Shown: one piece after another, positions 53,188 to 62,477 of the stretch | Numbering within the stretch: position 1 is the stretch's first letter | Layout of the letters: each line of letters opens with the position of its first letter | NCBI GenBank assembly: GCA_965242915.1 | Contig: CBDETN010000025.1 | Span: 62,001-126,000 of the forward strand | Direction: 5' to 3' | Length of the DNA stretch: 64,000 nucleotides | Source of the DNA: CAJXII01 sp965242915 | Lineage (GTDB): Bacteria; Campylobacterota; Campylobacteria; Campylobacterales; Arcobacteraceae | Position numbers and translations under genes: made by a program | Notes under the pieces: generated by a model | Told to the model about the DNA's origin: nothing | Databases searched by the model: none | The model's input: the letters and a program-made list of their open reading frames with translations, nothing else

Positions 53188-54520
53188 TATAATACCCCAA
53201 GAAGACAAGACAACTTTTTCTAAATCCTTATTCTCTTTTTCACCTGTTACCTTATGCCACAATTTCAACTAATTTATCATAATCCTTATTATTAATTTTT
53301 AAACTATCATAATAAAAACTCATTGGTTTTTTATAATTTAAAGTTTGATGAAATCTTTTATGATTATAAAAATCAATATAATCTTTCACATCAGTTTTTA
53401 ACTCTTTAATTGTGTTATATTCATTTAGATAAATTCTTTCAACTTTTGCACTTCGCCAGAATCTCTCTATACAAATATTATCAGTAGCTCTACCTTTACC
53501 ATCCATTGAGATAATGATGCCATTATCTTTTAAAGTCTGTGTATGGATATGACTTGTGTATTGACTGCCTTGATCTGTATTAAATATTTCAGGTTTACCA
53601 TATAGCGATAATGCTTCATTTAGAACATCCATTGTTAAAGCTGAATCCATAGTGTTGGATATTTTCCAAGATAGTACAGCTTTAGAATACCAATCAATTA
53701 TAGCTGCTAAATAAACCATGCCGCCATTAATCTTGATATATGTTATATCCGTACTCCATACTTGATTTGCTTTTACTATGTCAACTCCTCTAAGCTTGTA
53801 AGAGTATTTTTTATGTTGCTTATCTGGTATTGATAGATTTATTGGTTTAACTGCTAATATTGGCTTTAAACCCATCTATTGTCTATATTTATAAACAGTA
53901 TTCAAACTTATATTGTATCCATCTTCTAAAAGTTGCTGATGAACTTTTAAAGCTCCATATATTGGTATTTGCTCATAAATATCATTTATCTTATCTTTGA
54001 GTGATATTTTATGCTTATTTTCTATAGGCTTATAATATAAGCTGCTTGGATTTAATTTTATAAGTTTACATTGAGTTGATACTGAAATATATGTTAGCTT
54101 AGACTCTATCAACTCTTTTTTATTAGATAAGTCCAAGCTTTGTAGCTTTCCCTCAAGCCATTCCTTTTCAACTGTCATTTTACCTACTATCTTTGCATAA
54201 TCATCTATTTTAGATTGTAATTTTAAGTTTTCGTCTTTATATTCTTTGATAGCCTTTGCAGGCTCCATTGCCAACTCTGCATTATCCAAAAATATCTTCT
54301 TCCAATTTTGGATATTTTTAGGTGTTATATTATTTTTACTTGCTATCTCATTTAAAGTCTTTTCACCTTTTAAAACTTCTAAAACAATTTTTGTTTTAAA
54401 TTTTGCTGTAAATATTCTTCTTTTTGTACTCATTTTTTACCCCTATTAAATATTTTATTATTTTAACTTTTTAGGAATAAGAATCTTATTTTTTCGTTCT
54501 TATTTTCTTGGGGTATTATA
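53188..54520 (-). mobile_element. IS3-family element a, copy 3 (1333 bp)
   Basis: Ends and length are as in copies 1 and 2. It shares with copy 2 the in-frame TAG and other differences from copy 1. It is inserted in the IS1182-type element C; the right side is the intergenic region of the split peroxidase gene. Confidence 0.92.
53252..54433 (-). pseudogene. IS3-family transposase with in-frame stop (copy 3)
   Basis: Split by TAG at 53873-53875 into 185 and 207 residues, at the same codon as copy 2. Reads FTAKFKTK and YKDENLKLQ like copy 2, but WLEGKLQ like copy 1. Not expected to be active without suppression. Confidence 0.9.
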
Positions 54521-54522
54521 GT

Positions 54523-54550
54523 ATTAATATAATGTTAATATTATATTAAT
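54523..54550. terminator. AT-only hairpin downstream of the split peroxidase gene
   Basis: ATTAATATAAT and ATTATATTAAT (11-bp stem, 6-base loop) followed on the plus strand by T7. It lies 32 bases beyond the peroxidase stop. All-AT stems are weak, so its role is uncertain. Confidence 0.35.
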
Positions 54551-55298
54551 TTTTTTGCTATATATAGTAAGTTGAGTTAATTTATAAAGGGTTAGGAGTT
54601 GTCTCACTACTTATAGGTAACTGTGGATATATAATATTAGGCTTTTCTCCAGTAAGTGACTTTAAAAATATTACTACCTTTTTAGCATCTTCATCACTTA
54701 TTCCTAAGAGAAGTTGGATTTCCCCCATCTCTTTAACTGCTTCTTTCAAATCCCATATTGCACCATTATGAAAATATGGAGAAGTTTGTTCAATATTTCT
54801 TAATGTTGGTGTTTTTACAAGATGCTCTTTATTCCCGGTAAAATTGCCTAAATTTCTAAATTTATATCTTTTACCTGTATCAAAAGGTTGCATAGAACCA
54901 CCTAATGCAATATTTTTATGACATCTTGCACATCCTAAATCTAAAAAAACTGATAATCCCTCTTTCTCCTCTTTATTTAGTGCATTATTATTCCCATGTA
55001 AAAACTTATCAAATCTTGATGGTGTGATTAAAGTTTTTTCAAAAATAGCAATAGTATCTGCAATAAGTTCAAAAGTTATTTTTATATCAGCTGTATATGC
55101 TTTTTTAAATTCATCTACATATTGAGGTATTGAACTTATTCTTTGTAATACAAGTTCTTGCGATGAAGCCATTTCAAAAGGAGCTTGGATAGGATCTTGT
55201 ACAAATATCACTCAACAAAGACACCGTATCACAAACACTTGGACACTTACAAATTTGAAATATTCTCTAACAACATTTTAGCATAAAGTGTCCAAGTG

Positions 55299-56039
55299 TT
55301 AATTTATTTTTGACATAATTTTCCTCATTGATGTACCTTTTAGTTCAACTCTATGTGAAGAATGTACAATCCTATCTAATATTGCATCAGCAACAGTATC
55401 ATTATTTAAATAATCATACCACTGTGATACAGGAAGTTGAGAGGTGAGAATTATTGATGATAAGTCAACTCTACTTTCTATAATTTCTAATAAATTTGTA
55501 GCATCATCAGCTGATAATGGATTTATTCCAAAGTCATCTAAAATAAGAATACTATATTTGCTAAGTTTTCGTAAGAAATTTGTATATGTTCCATCTGCTC
55601 TTGCGATTGATATATCTTCAAGTATTGTAGGAACTCTAATATAATAAGCTTTAAATCCATCCATGATAGAACGATTAGCTAGTGCTTGTGCGAGATAAGA
55701 TTTACCAGTTCCTGTTTTACCTGTAATGATAATATTTTGATAATTTCTTATAAAGTCCATATTTGCTAATCCTAAAATTTGTTCTTTATTTAAACCTCTT
55801 GTTTGCTTATAAACTAAATCTTCTAAAGTTGCTTGCTTATCTTTTATTTTTGATATATTAAAATTAAGTTTAATCCTTCTGTTGTGCTGATGTATCTCTT
55901 GGGCTTCAAGTAGGTTGTAGAGTTTCTCATTAAATGATAATTTATCATAATTTCTATCTTCAATTTGTCGTAAGTATGCTGTTTTAAAGCCTTCTAATTT
56001 TAATTCACTCATTTTATTTGTTACTGTTTCTTGGTTCAT
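55299..56039 (-). CDS. istB: IS21-family helper ATPase IstB
   Basis: A 246-residue AAA+ protein of the DnaC-like group that regulates IstA targeting. Walker A ITGKTGTGKSYLAQALA, Walker B ILILDDFG and sensor IILTSQLPVSQWYDYL are intact. It lies 15 bases after istA. Its last 32 codons are duplicated in the fragment at 51636. Confidence 0.93.
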   Translation of the reverse strand: MNQETVTNKMSELKLEGFKTAYLRQIEDRNYDKLSFNEKLYNLLEAQEIHQHNRRIKLNFNISKIKDKQATLEDLVYKQTRGLNKEQILGLANMDFIRNYQNIIITGKTGTGKSYLAQALANRSIMDGFKAYYIRVPTILEDISIARADGTYTNFLRKLSKYSILILDDFGINPLSADDATNLLEIIESRVDLSSIILTSQLPVSQWYDYLNNDTVADAILDRIVHSSHRVELKGTSMRKIMSKIN

Positions 56040-56054
56040 TTTTTTCTATCCTTT

Positions 56055-57592
56055 TTATTTATATTCTGTATTACCACGAATATTACTGTAGTTATTTTGT
56101 GCTATATTTATAATATTATTAGCAGGCTTTTTATAATAAAGCTTTTTTGATAATATTGATTTTATAGATGCAACTGTAGTGGCATTAATACTCATTGCAT
56201 ATCCTAAAGCTAAATCAACTTCATATTTTTCATATTGTTTTGCCAATGAAAGAATGGCATTTAGTTTTCTGTATGCATATGATGGAAATTGCTCTTGTTC
56301 TAATTTCATCTTTGTAAACTCTACAGTTTGAACCCCTATACTTTTTGCCCAGTTTAAATATCTTCCAGGATTAAACTTCGCATCTTGATATTGATGATTT
56401 TCAGGTTGGTGCTCTTTAATAGTTGAATATTCACTATCATAATATCTTGGATGTGTGGCAATTAGCTTTGATTTATGATAAATCTCAACTGTAGATGTTG
56501 AGTATCTTACCTCTACTTTTTCTCCTAAATATTTAAATGGTACTGAGTATCTAGCACTTTGAAGCTCTATATGATAATCTATATTTACAGTTGCTATTTT
56601 AAACTCTTTATAAATATATTGATTAGCTGCTAGTGGTTGCAAGTATGGTTCATCTAACTCTTTAAATAAAGTATCTCTACTTTTCTTTAATCGTTTCATA
56701 ACCTTAGAGTTATAAATATCAAGCAATGGAGATATAGCATCATTAAGTTCTTCAACATCAAAAATTTTCTATGCCGAAGAACGGCTAATATCCATCTTTG
56801 AATTGCTTGAACTCCTTGTTCTGCTTTTGCTTTATCTTTTGGTTTATATGGTCTTGCTGGTTCAATTACACACCCATAATGATTTGCCATTGCTTTATAA
56901 CTTTCATTTAAAACAATCCCATCTTTATTATTTGAAATAACTGCACTTTTTAGGTTATCTGGTACTAATATTTTAGGTACTCCTCCAAAGAAGTTAAAAG
57001 CTTTTGTGTGCGACTTTATAAAGTATTCTTGCTTTTGACTAGGTGTTGCATCTACATATGTATAACCTGATGCTCCTAATACTGCTACAAATATTTGAGC
57101 TTTTGAAATAACTCCTGTTTTACTATTATAAATAGGAACAGTAACACCACTATAATCTACAAATAATTTTTCACCATTTAAGTGTATTTGTCTCATTGAT
57201 GGGTTTAATTTCTTTTTATATTTATGATAATAAGTTTTAAATTGAGTGTATCCATAACCATCAGGATTCTGCTCTTTATACTCTTGCCATAACAATAGAT
57301 ATGTAACACCTTTTTTACGAATTTCTTTATCAATATATTCAACATCAGGTTTAGGTCTTAAAGATTGCCTGTGTAATATAGTTTGTTCAGGGAAAAGCAT
57401 TTTATACATAATATCTTCATCATGCAATAAAAAATCTTCCAGTTTATCTGGTAATATCTCAAATCTTCTACAATATTCAGCTGCAGCAGATCTAGATACA
57501 CCAAGACTCTTTGCTATTCTCCTATATGAGAAATCCATTTGATACTTTAATTTTAGTATCTCTTTAATCTGTTTCATTAAAACTCTCCTCAT
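56055..57592 (-). pseudogene. istA: IS21-family transposase IstA with a single-base frameshift
   Basis: The first part (from 57592) has the helix-turn-helix FSYRRIAKSLGVSRSAAAEYCRR and the integrase core GEKLFVDYSGVTVPIY, KILVPDNLKSAVI and AKAEQGVQAIQRWILAVLRHRKF. The frame then shifts in a T-run (minus strand) near 56769. The second frame continues LLDIYNSKVMKRLKKSRDTLFKELDEPYLQPL to the end at 56055. One added base would restore a protein of about 512 residues. It could be a real mutation, a slippage site or a sequencing error. Confidence 0.85.
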
Positions 57593-58269
57593 TGATACAC
57601 TCCTAATATTTTTAGAAGTGTAGTTTAATATGGAGAATATCTCAAACTTAAATTAGTTTTAATCCAGCAAATAAACTTAATTTAAACTTACCTATCACTT
57701 TTTCAACCAAAGTGTCCAGATAAAAAGTGATACGGTGTCTTTTTGTTAACCGCTAGGGTGTCTTTTTAGAAAGTGATATGGTGTCTTTTTGGGAGTGATT
57801 TTTGCAATCTTGTGCTTGATCGGCAAGATGTGGACTTCTACCATCCCAAAATTGTTCAAAATTAAAAACTGCATTATATACTGTTGGAGAGTTAAGATGT
57901 AAAGGATTTGATAACCATTTATTTCCAGTAGCAACACTTATCCCATCAACTCCACCCATCCCTAGATGATGACAAGTATTACAAGAGATTAATCCACTTT
58001 TTGATAACCTAGGTTCAAAATAAAGTTTTTTACCTAACTTAATTTTTTTATCTGTTATTGGATTTTCTTTATCATCAATAAGTTCTAAAAGTTTTAATTT
58101 ACTCTGAGGTATAGGCATCATATTTGCATTTTTAGCTCTATTTATTAATTCAATATCGCTAGAAGCAAATATATTTATACTTATACATAAAAGTAAAATT
58201 ATATTTAATTGTAAGGTTTTCATAATTTTCTTTCTTTAAAAAGAAGAGATTTATCTCTTCTTTTTATAT

Positions 58270-59298
58270 TTAGTTCATATCTGGTTTTGGAGTTTTGTTT
58301 GTTATTACAGGTAGTTGAGGATATGAAATATCTCCTTTATCGCCTGTTAATGATTTTAAGAAGCATGTAATTTGTTTAGCTTCTTTATTACTAATTTTAA
58401 TTCCAAGTTGAGTAGAACCCATTTCTTTAACTGCATCACTTAATGACCAAATAGCACCATTGTGAAAATATGGAGCTGTCTCTTCAATATTTCTAAGTGT
58501 TGGAGTTTTTACCATACCATTTTTATCACCTTGAAATCCACCTAAGTTAATAAATTTATATTTTTTTGCAACTTGGAATGGCTGCATTGTTCCACCAATA
58601 CCTACACCATTATGACAAGATGCACAACCTTTATCTATAAATACTTTAAGACCGGTTTTTTCTTTTTTAGTTAAAGCATTGCTATTACCTTCCATGAATT
58701 GATCAAATCTTGATGGTGTTACAAGTGTTCTTTCAAATAACCCAATAGTAGCAGTTATTAGTTCAAAGTTAATTTTTACATCATTACCATATGTTGCTTT
58801 AAATTCTTCTACATAAGCCGGCATAGAATTTATACGAGCCTCTACAAGTGATTTAGGTGCTGCCATTTCTGGACCTGCTTGCATAGGACCTTGAGCTTGA
58901 GCTTCTAAATGCGGATCTCTACCATCCCAAAATTGTGATGAATTAAATACTGCATTATAAACAGTCGGTGAATTTAAATGTGCAGGATTTGCTGTCCATT
59001 TATGACCAACTGCTGCTGCTAATCCATCAACACCACCCATACCTAAGTTATGACAAGTATTACATGAAATTAATCCACTTTTTGATAATCTTGGTTCAAA
59101 AAATAATCTTTTACCAAGTTCAACTTTTGCATCGGTTATTGGATTTTTAGAATTATCAATAAGCTTTATCAACTCTAATTGATTTGATGGTATTGGCAGC
59201 ATACCTGCATTTTTAGCTTTTTTAATCAAAGCATCCCCTGCAAATGCACTTACACTTGCAACTAATAAACCAACTAAGACAATTTTAGTCTTTTTCAT
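58270..59298 (-). CDS. Di-heme cytochrome c peroxidase
   Basis: A 342-residue periplasmic enzyme reducing H2O2 with electrons from cytochrome c. Signal peptide residues 1-20 (SVSAFA). First heme site SCNTCHNLGMGGVDG, second GCASCHNGVGIGG, plus FWDGRDPHLEAQAQGPM, RNIEETAPYFHNGAIW and LKSLTGDKG. It is complete, and about 60 percent like the split paralogue by eye. Tandem with that gene (46-base gap) and divergent from the perR-like gene, with an inverted repeat between. Confidence 0.95.
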   Translation of the reverse strand: MKKTKIVLVGLLVASVSAFAGDALIKKAKNAGMLPIPSNQLELIKLIDNSKNPITDAKVELGKRLFFEPRLSKSGLISCNTCHNLGMGGVDGLAAAVGHKWTANPAHLNSPTVYNAVFNSSQFWDGRDPHLEAQAQGPMQAGPEMAAPKSLVEARINSMPAYVEEFKATYGNDVKINFELITATIGLFERTLVTPSRFDQFMEGNSNALTKKEKTGLKVFIDKGCASCHNGVGIGGTMQPFQVAKKYKFINLGGFQGDKNGMVKTPTLRNIEETAPYFHNGAIWSLSDAVKEMGSTQLGIKISNKEAKQITCFLKSLTGDKGDISYPQLPVITNKTPKPDMN

Positions 59299-59311
59299 AA
59301 TCTCTCCTTAT

Positions 59312-59349
59312 TTTAAGATTAATAAAATTATATAATATCTAATCTTAAA
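59312..59349. promoter_or_regulatory. Probable PerR/Fur operator between the peroxidase and perR genes
   Basis: TTTAAGATTA (59312-59321) and TAATCTTAAA (59340-59349) are a perfect 10-bp inverted pair, with an AATAAAATTATATAATAT centre. Position 15 bases upstream of the peroxidase start and between divergent genes fits control of both by the PerR-like protein. Confidence 0.6.
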
Positions 59350-59455
59350 TAATAATAAATCCTATTTAGTATTTTATATTAATTAAATTTTGAACTATCT
59401 TATATAAAATTTAGCTATAATAAGAAAAGATTATATTATAAAAGAGACAAATTAA

Positions 59456-59866
59456 ATGACAGATTTTAAAGCTATTTTGCAAAATAAAGATTTAAAAGCT
59501 ACACATCAAAGATTAGTGATTTTAGAAGAATTAGAAAAATCAAAACATATTGATATTGATAAACTTTATAGTTTAGTTATAGAAAATTGTCCAACACTTT
59601 CAAAAGCAACATTATATAGAAATTTAAATGATTTGGTTTTAAAAGAAATTGTAACAGAGGTAAAACTACCAAATCAAAAGAATAGATACGAAACAACCAA
59701 ATTGCCACATATACATTTAGTATGTAAAAAATGTGGTAGCATAGAAGATGAAACTATTGATATTTCTTTTTTGTTAAATGAAGTATCAAAATATAGTAAT
59801 TTTCAAATTGAGACAAGTTCAATATCATTAGAGGGTATTTGTAAAGAGTGTCTTACGAAAGTCTAA
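59456..59866 (+). CDS. perR: PerR-like Fur-family peroxide regulator
   Basis: 136 residues. Winged helix with LKATHQRLVILEELEKSKHIDIDKLYSLV and TLSKATLYRNLNDLVLKEIV, then dimer/metal domain with LPHIHLVCKKCGSIED and GICKECLTKV (two zinc CxxC pairs). PerR-type rather than Fur is favoured by the divergent peroxidase gene and the compact length. The oxidisable His/Asp residues cannot be assigned surely by eye. Confidence 0.85.
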   Translation: MTDFKAILQNKDLKATHQRLVILEELEKSKHIDIDKLYSLVIENCPTLSKATLYRNLNDLVLKEIVTEVKLPNQKNRYETTKLPHIHLVCKKCGSIEDETIDISFLLNEVSKYSNFQIETSSISLEGICKECLTKV

Positions 59867-59868
59867 AT

Positions 59869-60023
59869 CTAAAAATACCAACTAACCTTTGTCCAGATTG
59901 TATCACTTGTGTCATTTCCTTTATTTTTATTATATGAGATATCAAGCTCAAAATTGTTTTTAAAACTGTAAGTTACACCTAAACTGTTTTGAGACTTAAT
60001 GAAAAATATGGGCGCCTGAATAA
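59869..60023 (-). pseudogene. C-terminal remnant of an outer-membrane barrel gene
   Basis: On the minus strand an open frame ends SQNSLGVTYSFKNNFELDISY and NKNKGNDTSDTIWTKVSWYF before TAG at 59869, an amphipathic strand pattern with terminal Phe. It begins abruptly near the transposase remnant at 60024, so the rest of the gene is lost. It is convergent with perR with a 2-base gap. Confidence 0.6.
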
Positions 60024-60152
60024 TTACTTTTTTTGATAATTTAGTAAATAAAAATCAACCAACATAAGCTTCATACTTTTGGTTAATCCACGATGTAAAC
60101 TAATCATATTTTTCATGTGCGAGAATACTCCACCTTCAAGTACATTTTGATC
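60024..60152 (-). mobile_element. C-terminal remnant of another transposase
   Basis: About 42 codons: NVLEGGVFSHMKNMISLHRGL, then TKSMKLMLVDFYLLNYQKK and TAA. The EGGxFSHxKxxxxLHRGL motif is the C-terminal signature of a DDE transposase family distinct from the others here; the exact family is not certain. Cut on the right by IS3-type element b at 60153. Confidence 0.6.
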
Positions 60153-60599
60153 TGGCTACACTAATTCATACTTAGAACTTAAATAAATCTAAGTTAAAAT
60201 AAAAGTATGAAGAAAGTAGAAAATATAAAAAATAGTCAATATACAAGAGAGTTTAGAGATTCAACAATACAGTTGGTTTTAAATAATGGTGATTCAGTTC
60301 TAAAAATTGCTAAAGATTTAGATGTAAATCCTAAGACAATTTATAATTGGATGAATGAATATAAAAAGGCCAATCAAGATTTAACTAAATCTATAGTCAA
60401 AACTCCCAAAGAAACTTTAGAACAAGAGAATAAAAGGCTAAGAAGAGAAACTAAACTACTTAGGCAGGAGCGTGATATATTAAAAAAAGAATGCATAGTG
60501 CAAATAATAATTATTCACCAGTTGAGTTTGAAGAGTTAATGTTACAAAATGAAATGGTTGCTTAGAATTTATAGTTCTTAGTATGATATAGGGTTGACA
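60153..60599 (+). mobile_element. IS3-family element b, 447-bp deletion derivative
   Basis: Ends TGGCTACACTAATTCATACT and (inverted) TGTCAACCCTATATCATACT, flanked by GATC on both sides (60149-60152 and 60600-60603) as a probable 4-bp duplication. Nearly all of orfB is deleted, leaving a MITE-like unit. Confidence 0.85.
60207..60539 (+). pseudogene. IS3-type OrfA fused to the tail of OrfB by deletion
   Basis: Residues 1-94 are OrfA as at 51267; at KKE the sequence jumps to bases encoding the last 25 residues of OrfB but in another frame (CIVQIIIIHQLSLKS). It retains the DNA-binding helix-turn-helix and coiled coil, so could act only as an inhibitor or be inert. Confidence 0.8.
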
Positions 60600-60605
60600 G
60601 ATCAG

Positions 60606-60790
60606 ATGTATCTGGCTTGTGCTGAACAACAAAATAAATGGAATGCTTCTAGTATTAGAAATTGGTTTGAGATTTATCCTCAACTTAGTATATTTTTTAA
60701 GGAGATTATGGCAAAATATGAGAAGTGATTAAAAAGAAACTGGTGGGTTTACACAGTTTATTTTACACTCTCAGTTTATTTTACACTCTC
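60606..60790 (+). mobile_element. IS256-type right-end fragment with tandem terminal repeat
   Basis: Encodes the last transposase codons (LACAEQQNKWNASSIRNWFEIYPQLSIFFKEIMAKYEK) and the right end. The last 18 bases, AGTTTATTTTACACTCTC, occur twice in tandem (60755-60772 and 60773-60790). Followed directly by the trpS end. Confidence 0.85.
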
Positions 60791-60814
60791 ATTTATTATT
60801 GAACTTCCAATATC

Positions 60815-61780
60815 TTAATAGTTTAATCCCACAGCATCTCTAATAATTTTTAATTTTTCTTGTGCTATTTTTCTTGCCTTTGAAGCTCCATACGCTAATA
60901 TCTCTTTTACTTCATCTGGATTGTTTAGATAATGCTCTCTTCGTTGGGCAAAGGGGCTAAAATGCTCATTTATTTTATCAAGTAAAGTAAGTTTAAAGTG
61001 CCCATACCCCTCACCCGGTGTTGCATATCTTTTTTGAAGTTCAACCAACTCATCATCGCTCATGAAGAGTTGACATAAAGTATAAACATTACAACTGTCC
61101 CACTCTTTTATCTCTTCAAGTTCTTTACTGTCAGTTACTATTTTCATCACTTGTTTTTTGATACCTTTTTTAGTTCCAAACATATCTATAGTGTTTCCAT
61201 AACTTTTGCTCATCTTTGTACCGTCAGTACCTGGAACACTTTGAACAACAGTATCTATTTTGTGTTCAGGGATAGTTAAAATATCTCCGTAGGTGTGATT
61301 GAATGTAGCAGCTATATCTCTTGTCATCTCTACATGTTGAATTTGGTCTTTTCCAACTGGTACGATATTAGAGTCAAAAAGTAAAATATCAGCAGCCATC
61401 AAAACAGGATAGGAAAAAAGTCCATGATTTGCATTAATCCCTTTTGATGTTTTATCTTTATAACTGTGTGCTCGTTCAAGTAGTCCCATAGGTGTATGAT
61501 TTGATAAAATCCAATATAATTCTAAAACTTCCGGTACATCACTTTGTACCCAAAATGTTGATTTTTCCGGATCCATACCAAGAGCCAAAAAATTAACAGC
61601 AGCTTCAAAAATATTTTTTTGTAAAAACTCTTTATCTTTTACGGAAGTTAGGGCATGGTATGAAGCTATAAATGCAAATAATTCTCCATCATTTTGACTC
61701 TCAATCATTTTTTTAATCATACCAAAATAGTTACCTATATGGATTGTCCCTGATGGTTGTATTCCTGATAAAATTCGCAC
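60815..61780 (-). CDS. trpS: Tryptophanyl-tRNA synthetase
   Basis: Class I synthetase charging tRNA-Trp. From the GTG at 61780 (MRILSGIQPSGTIHIGNYFG) it is 321 residues, with HIGH-type GTIHIGN, the KMSKS motif GTKMSKSYGNT and the anticodon-end region TPGEGYGHFK. The GTG has AAAGG about 8 bases upstream and gives the family's usual start; an ATG at 61813 would add 11 non-conserved residues. Confidence 0.95.
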   Translation of the reverse strand: MRILSGIQPSGTIHIGNYFGMIKKMIESQNDGELFAFIASYHALTSVKDKEFLQKNIFEAAVNFLALGMDPEKSTFWVQSDVPEVLELYWILSNHTPMGLLERAHSYKDKTSKGINANHGLFSYPVLMAADILLFDSNIVPVGKDQIQHVEMTRDIAATFNHTYGDILTIPEHKIDTVVQSVPGTDGTKMSKSYGNTIDMFGTKKGIKKQVMKIVTDSKELEEIKEWDSCNVYTLCQLFMSDDELVELQKRYATPGEGYGHFKLTLLDKINEHFSPFAQRREHYLNNPDEVKEILAYGASKARKIAQEKLKIIRDAVGLNY

Positions 61781-61865
61781 TTTTATTACCTTTAGAGTTT
61801 TTTTATAAATCAAATCATCCTAAAGATGATGTGTGGTATACTAGCGAAAAAATGATGAGGATATT

Positions 61866-62459
61866 ATGAAACATTTATTTAGATATATTTTTATTGGTAC
61901 ATTGGCACTTATTCCACTTTTTATCGTTATTCAGCTTGTATTATGGGTAAAGACTTTAAGTGTAGAATTGTTTGATTTTGTGTCATATTATACAAATGAC
62001 AGCTTATTTACTATGGGTATATTTGTTTTTACTTTGATAACTTTAGCTTTTGTCGGTTCATCAATTGAAAAAGCCGGTAAATCATTTTTAATTTCAACTA
62101 TTGATAACTTATTAGCAAAAGTACCGGCAATAGGTTCAATATATTCTGTGATAAAAAAAATAACAGCTTTATTTACTCCTGATAGTAAGGATAATAGAAA
62201 AGAAGTAGTACTTGTAGAATATCCAAAAAGTGATACTTGGGTACCTGCTTATGTTTTAAATAAACATGACGGGGTTTTAGTTTTATTTGTACCGACCAGT
62301 CCAAACCCGACAAGTGGCTATACAATCATAATTGATGAAAGTAAAGTGAAAAAAACATCATATACAGTTGCCCAAGCCAGTCAGTTTATTATTAGTATGG
62401 GTGCTGATTTTGTGAAAAAAGAAGAGATAACTTCTATAATTAAAAAAACTTTAGAGTAA
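61866..62459 (+). CDS. DUF502 membrane protein
   Basis: A 197-residue protein with two N-terminal membrane helices (about 8-28 and 45-65), then the family core SSIEKAGKSFLISTIDNLLAKVPAIGSIYSVIKKI, VLFVPTSPNPTSGYTIII and a C-terminal SMGADFVKKEE. Function in bacteria is unclear; membrane trafficking or stress roles have been suggested for relatives. It is 18 bases upstream of serS and divergent from trpS. Confidence 0.88.
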   Translation: MKHLFRYIFIGTLALIPLFIVIQLVLWVKTLSVELFDFVSYYTNDSLFTMGIFVFTLITLAFVGSSIEKAGKSFLISTIDNLLAKVPAIGSIYSVIKKITALFTPDSKDNRKEVVLVEYPKSDTWVPAYVLNKHDGVLVLFVPTSPNPTSGYTIIIDESKVKKTSYTVAQASQFIISMGADFVKKEEITSIIKKTLE

Positions 62460-62477
62460 AACAAGGATAAAAACTAA

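Larger units (their letters stand above)
55200..57806 (-). mobile_element. IS21-family element (about 2.6 kb) with target duplication
   Basis: Left end TACAAATATCACTCAAC and right end (inverted) TGCAAAAATCACTCCC; target duplication ATCTTG at 55194-55199 and 57807-57812. Multiple GTGATA-GGTGTCTTTTT units at the istA side (57729-57795) are the repeated transposase-binding sites typical of IS21. It carries istA (frameshifted) and istB. Confidence 0.93.
54582..58223 (-). pseudogene. Di-heme cytochrome c peroxidase gene split by an IS21-type element
   Basis: The N-terminal half (57807-58223) has a signal peptide (ending NIFA-SS) and the first heme site SCNTCHHLGMGGVDG; it ends at FWDGRSPHLADQAQD. 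The C-terminal half (54582-55199) continues PIQAPFEMASSQ, with the second heme site CARCHKNIALGG, TPTLRNIEQTSPYFHNGAIW and a final LKSLTGEKPNIIYPQLP. Joined at the 6-bp duplication ATCTTG (minus strand CAAGAT) the frame is continuous, about 345 residues, so the gene was intact before insertion. It reduces periplasmic H2O2 in its intact form. Confidence 0.93.

Noticed and set aside
52543..53268. 241-codon frame spanning two mobile elements
   Set aside because: The N-terminal 27 codons come from the end of the IS3-type element, not from the IS1182-type transposase.
57729..57800. CRISPR-like spaced repeats
   Set aside because: The GGTGTCTTTTT repeats are few, uneven and at an IS21 terminus, where transposase-binding repeats are expected.
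57746..57937. 63-codon minus-strand frame at the IS21/peroxidase junction
   Set aside because: Overlaps the peroxidase N-terminal half in another frame and includes IS21 end repeats.
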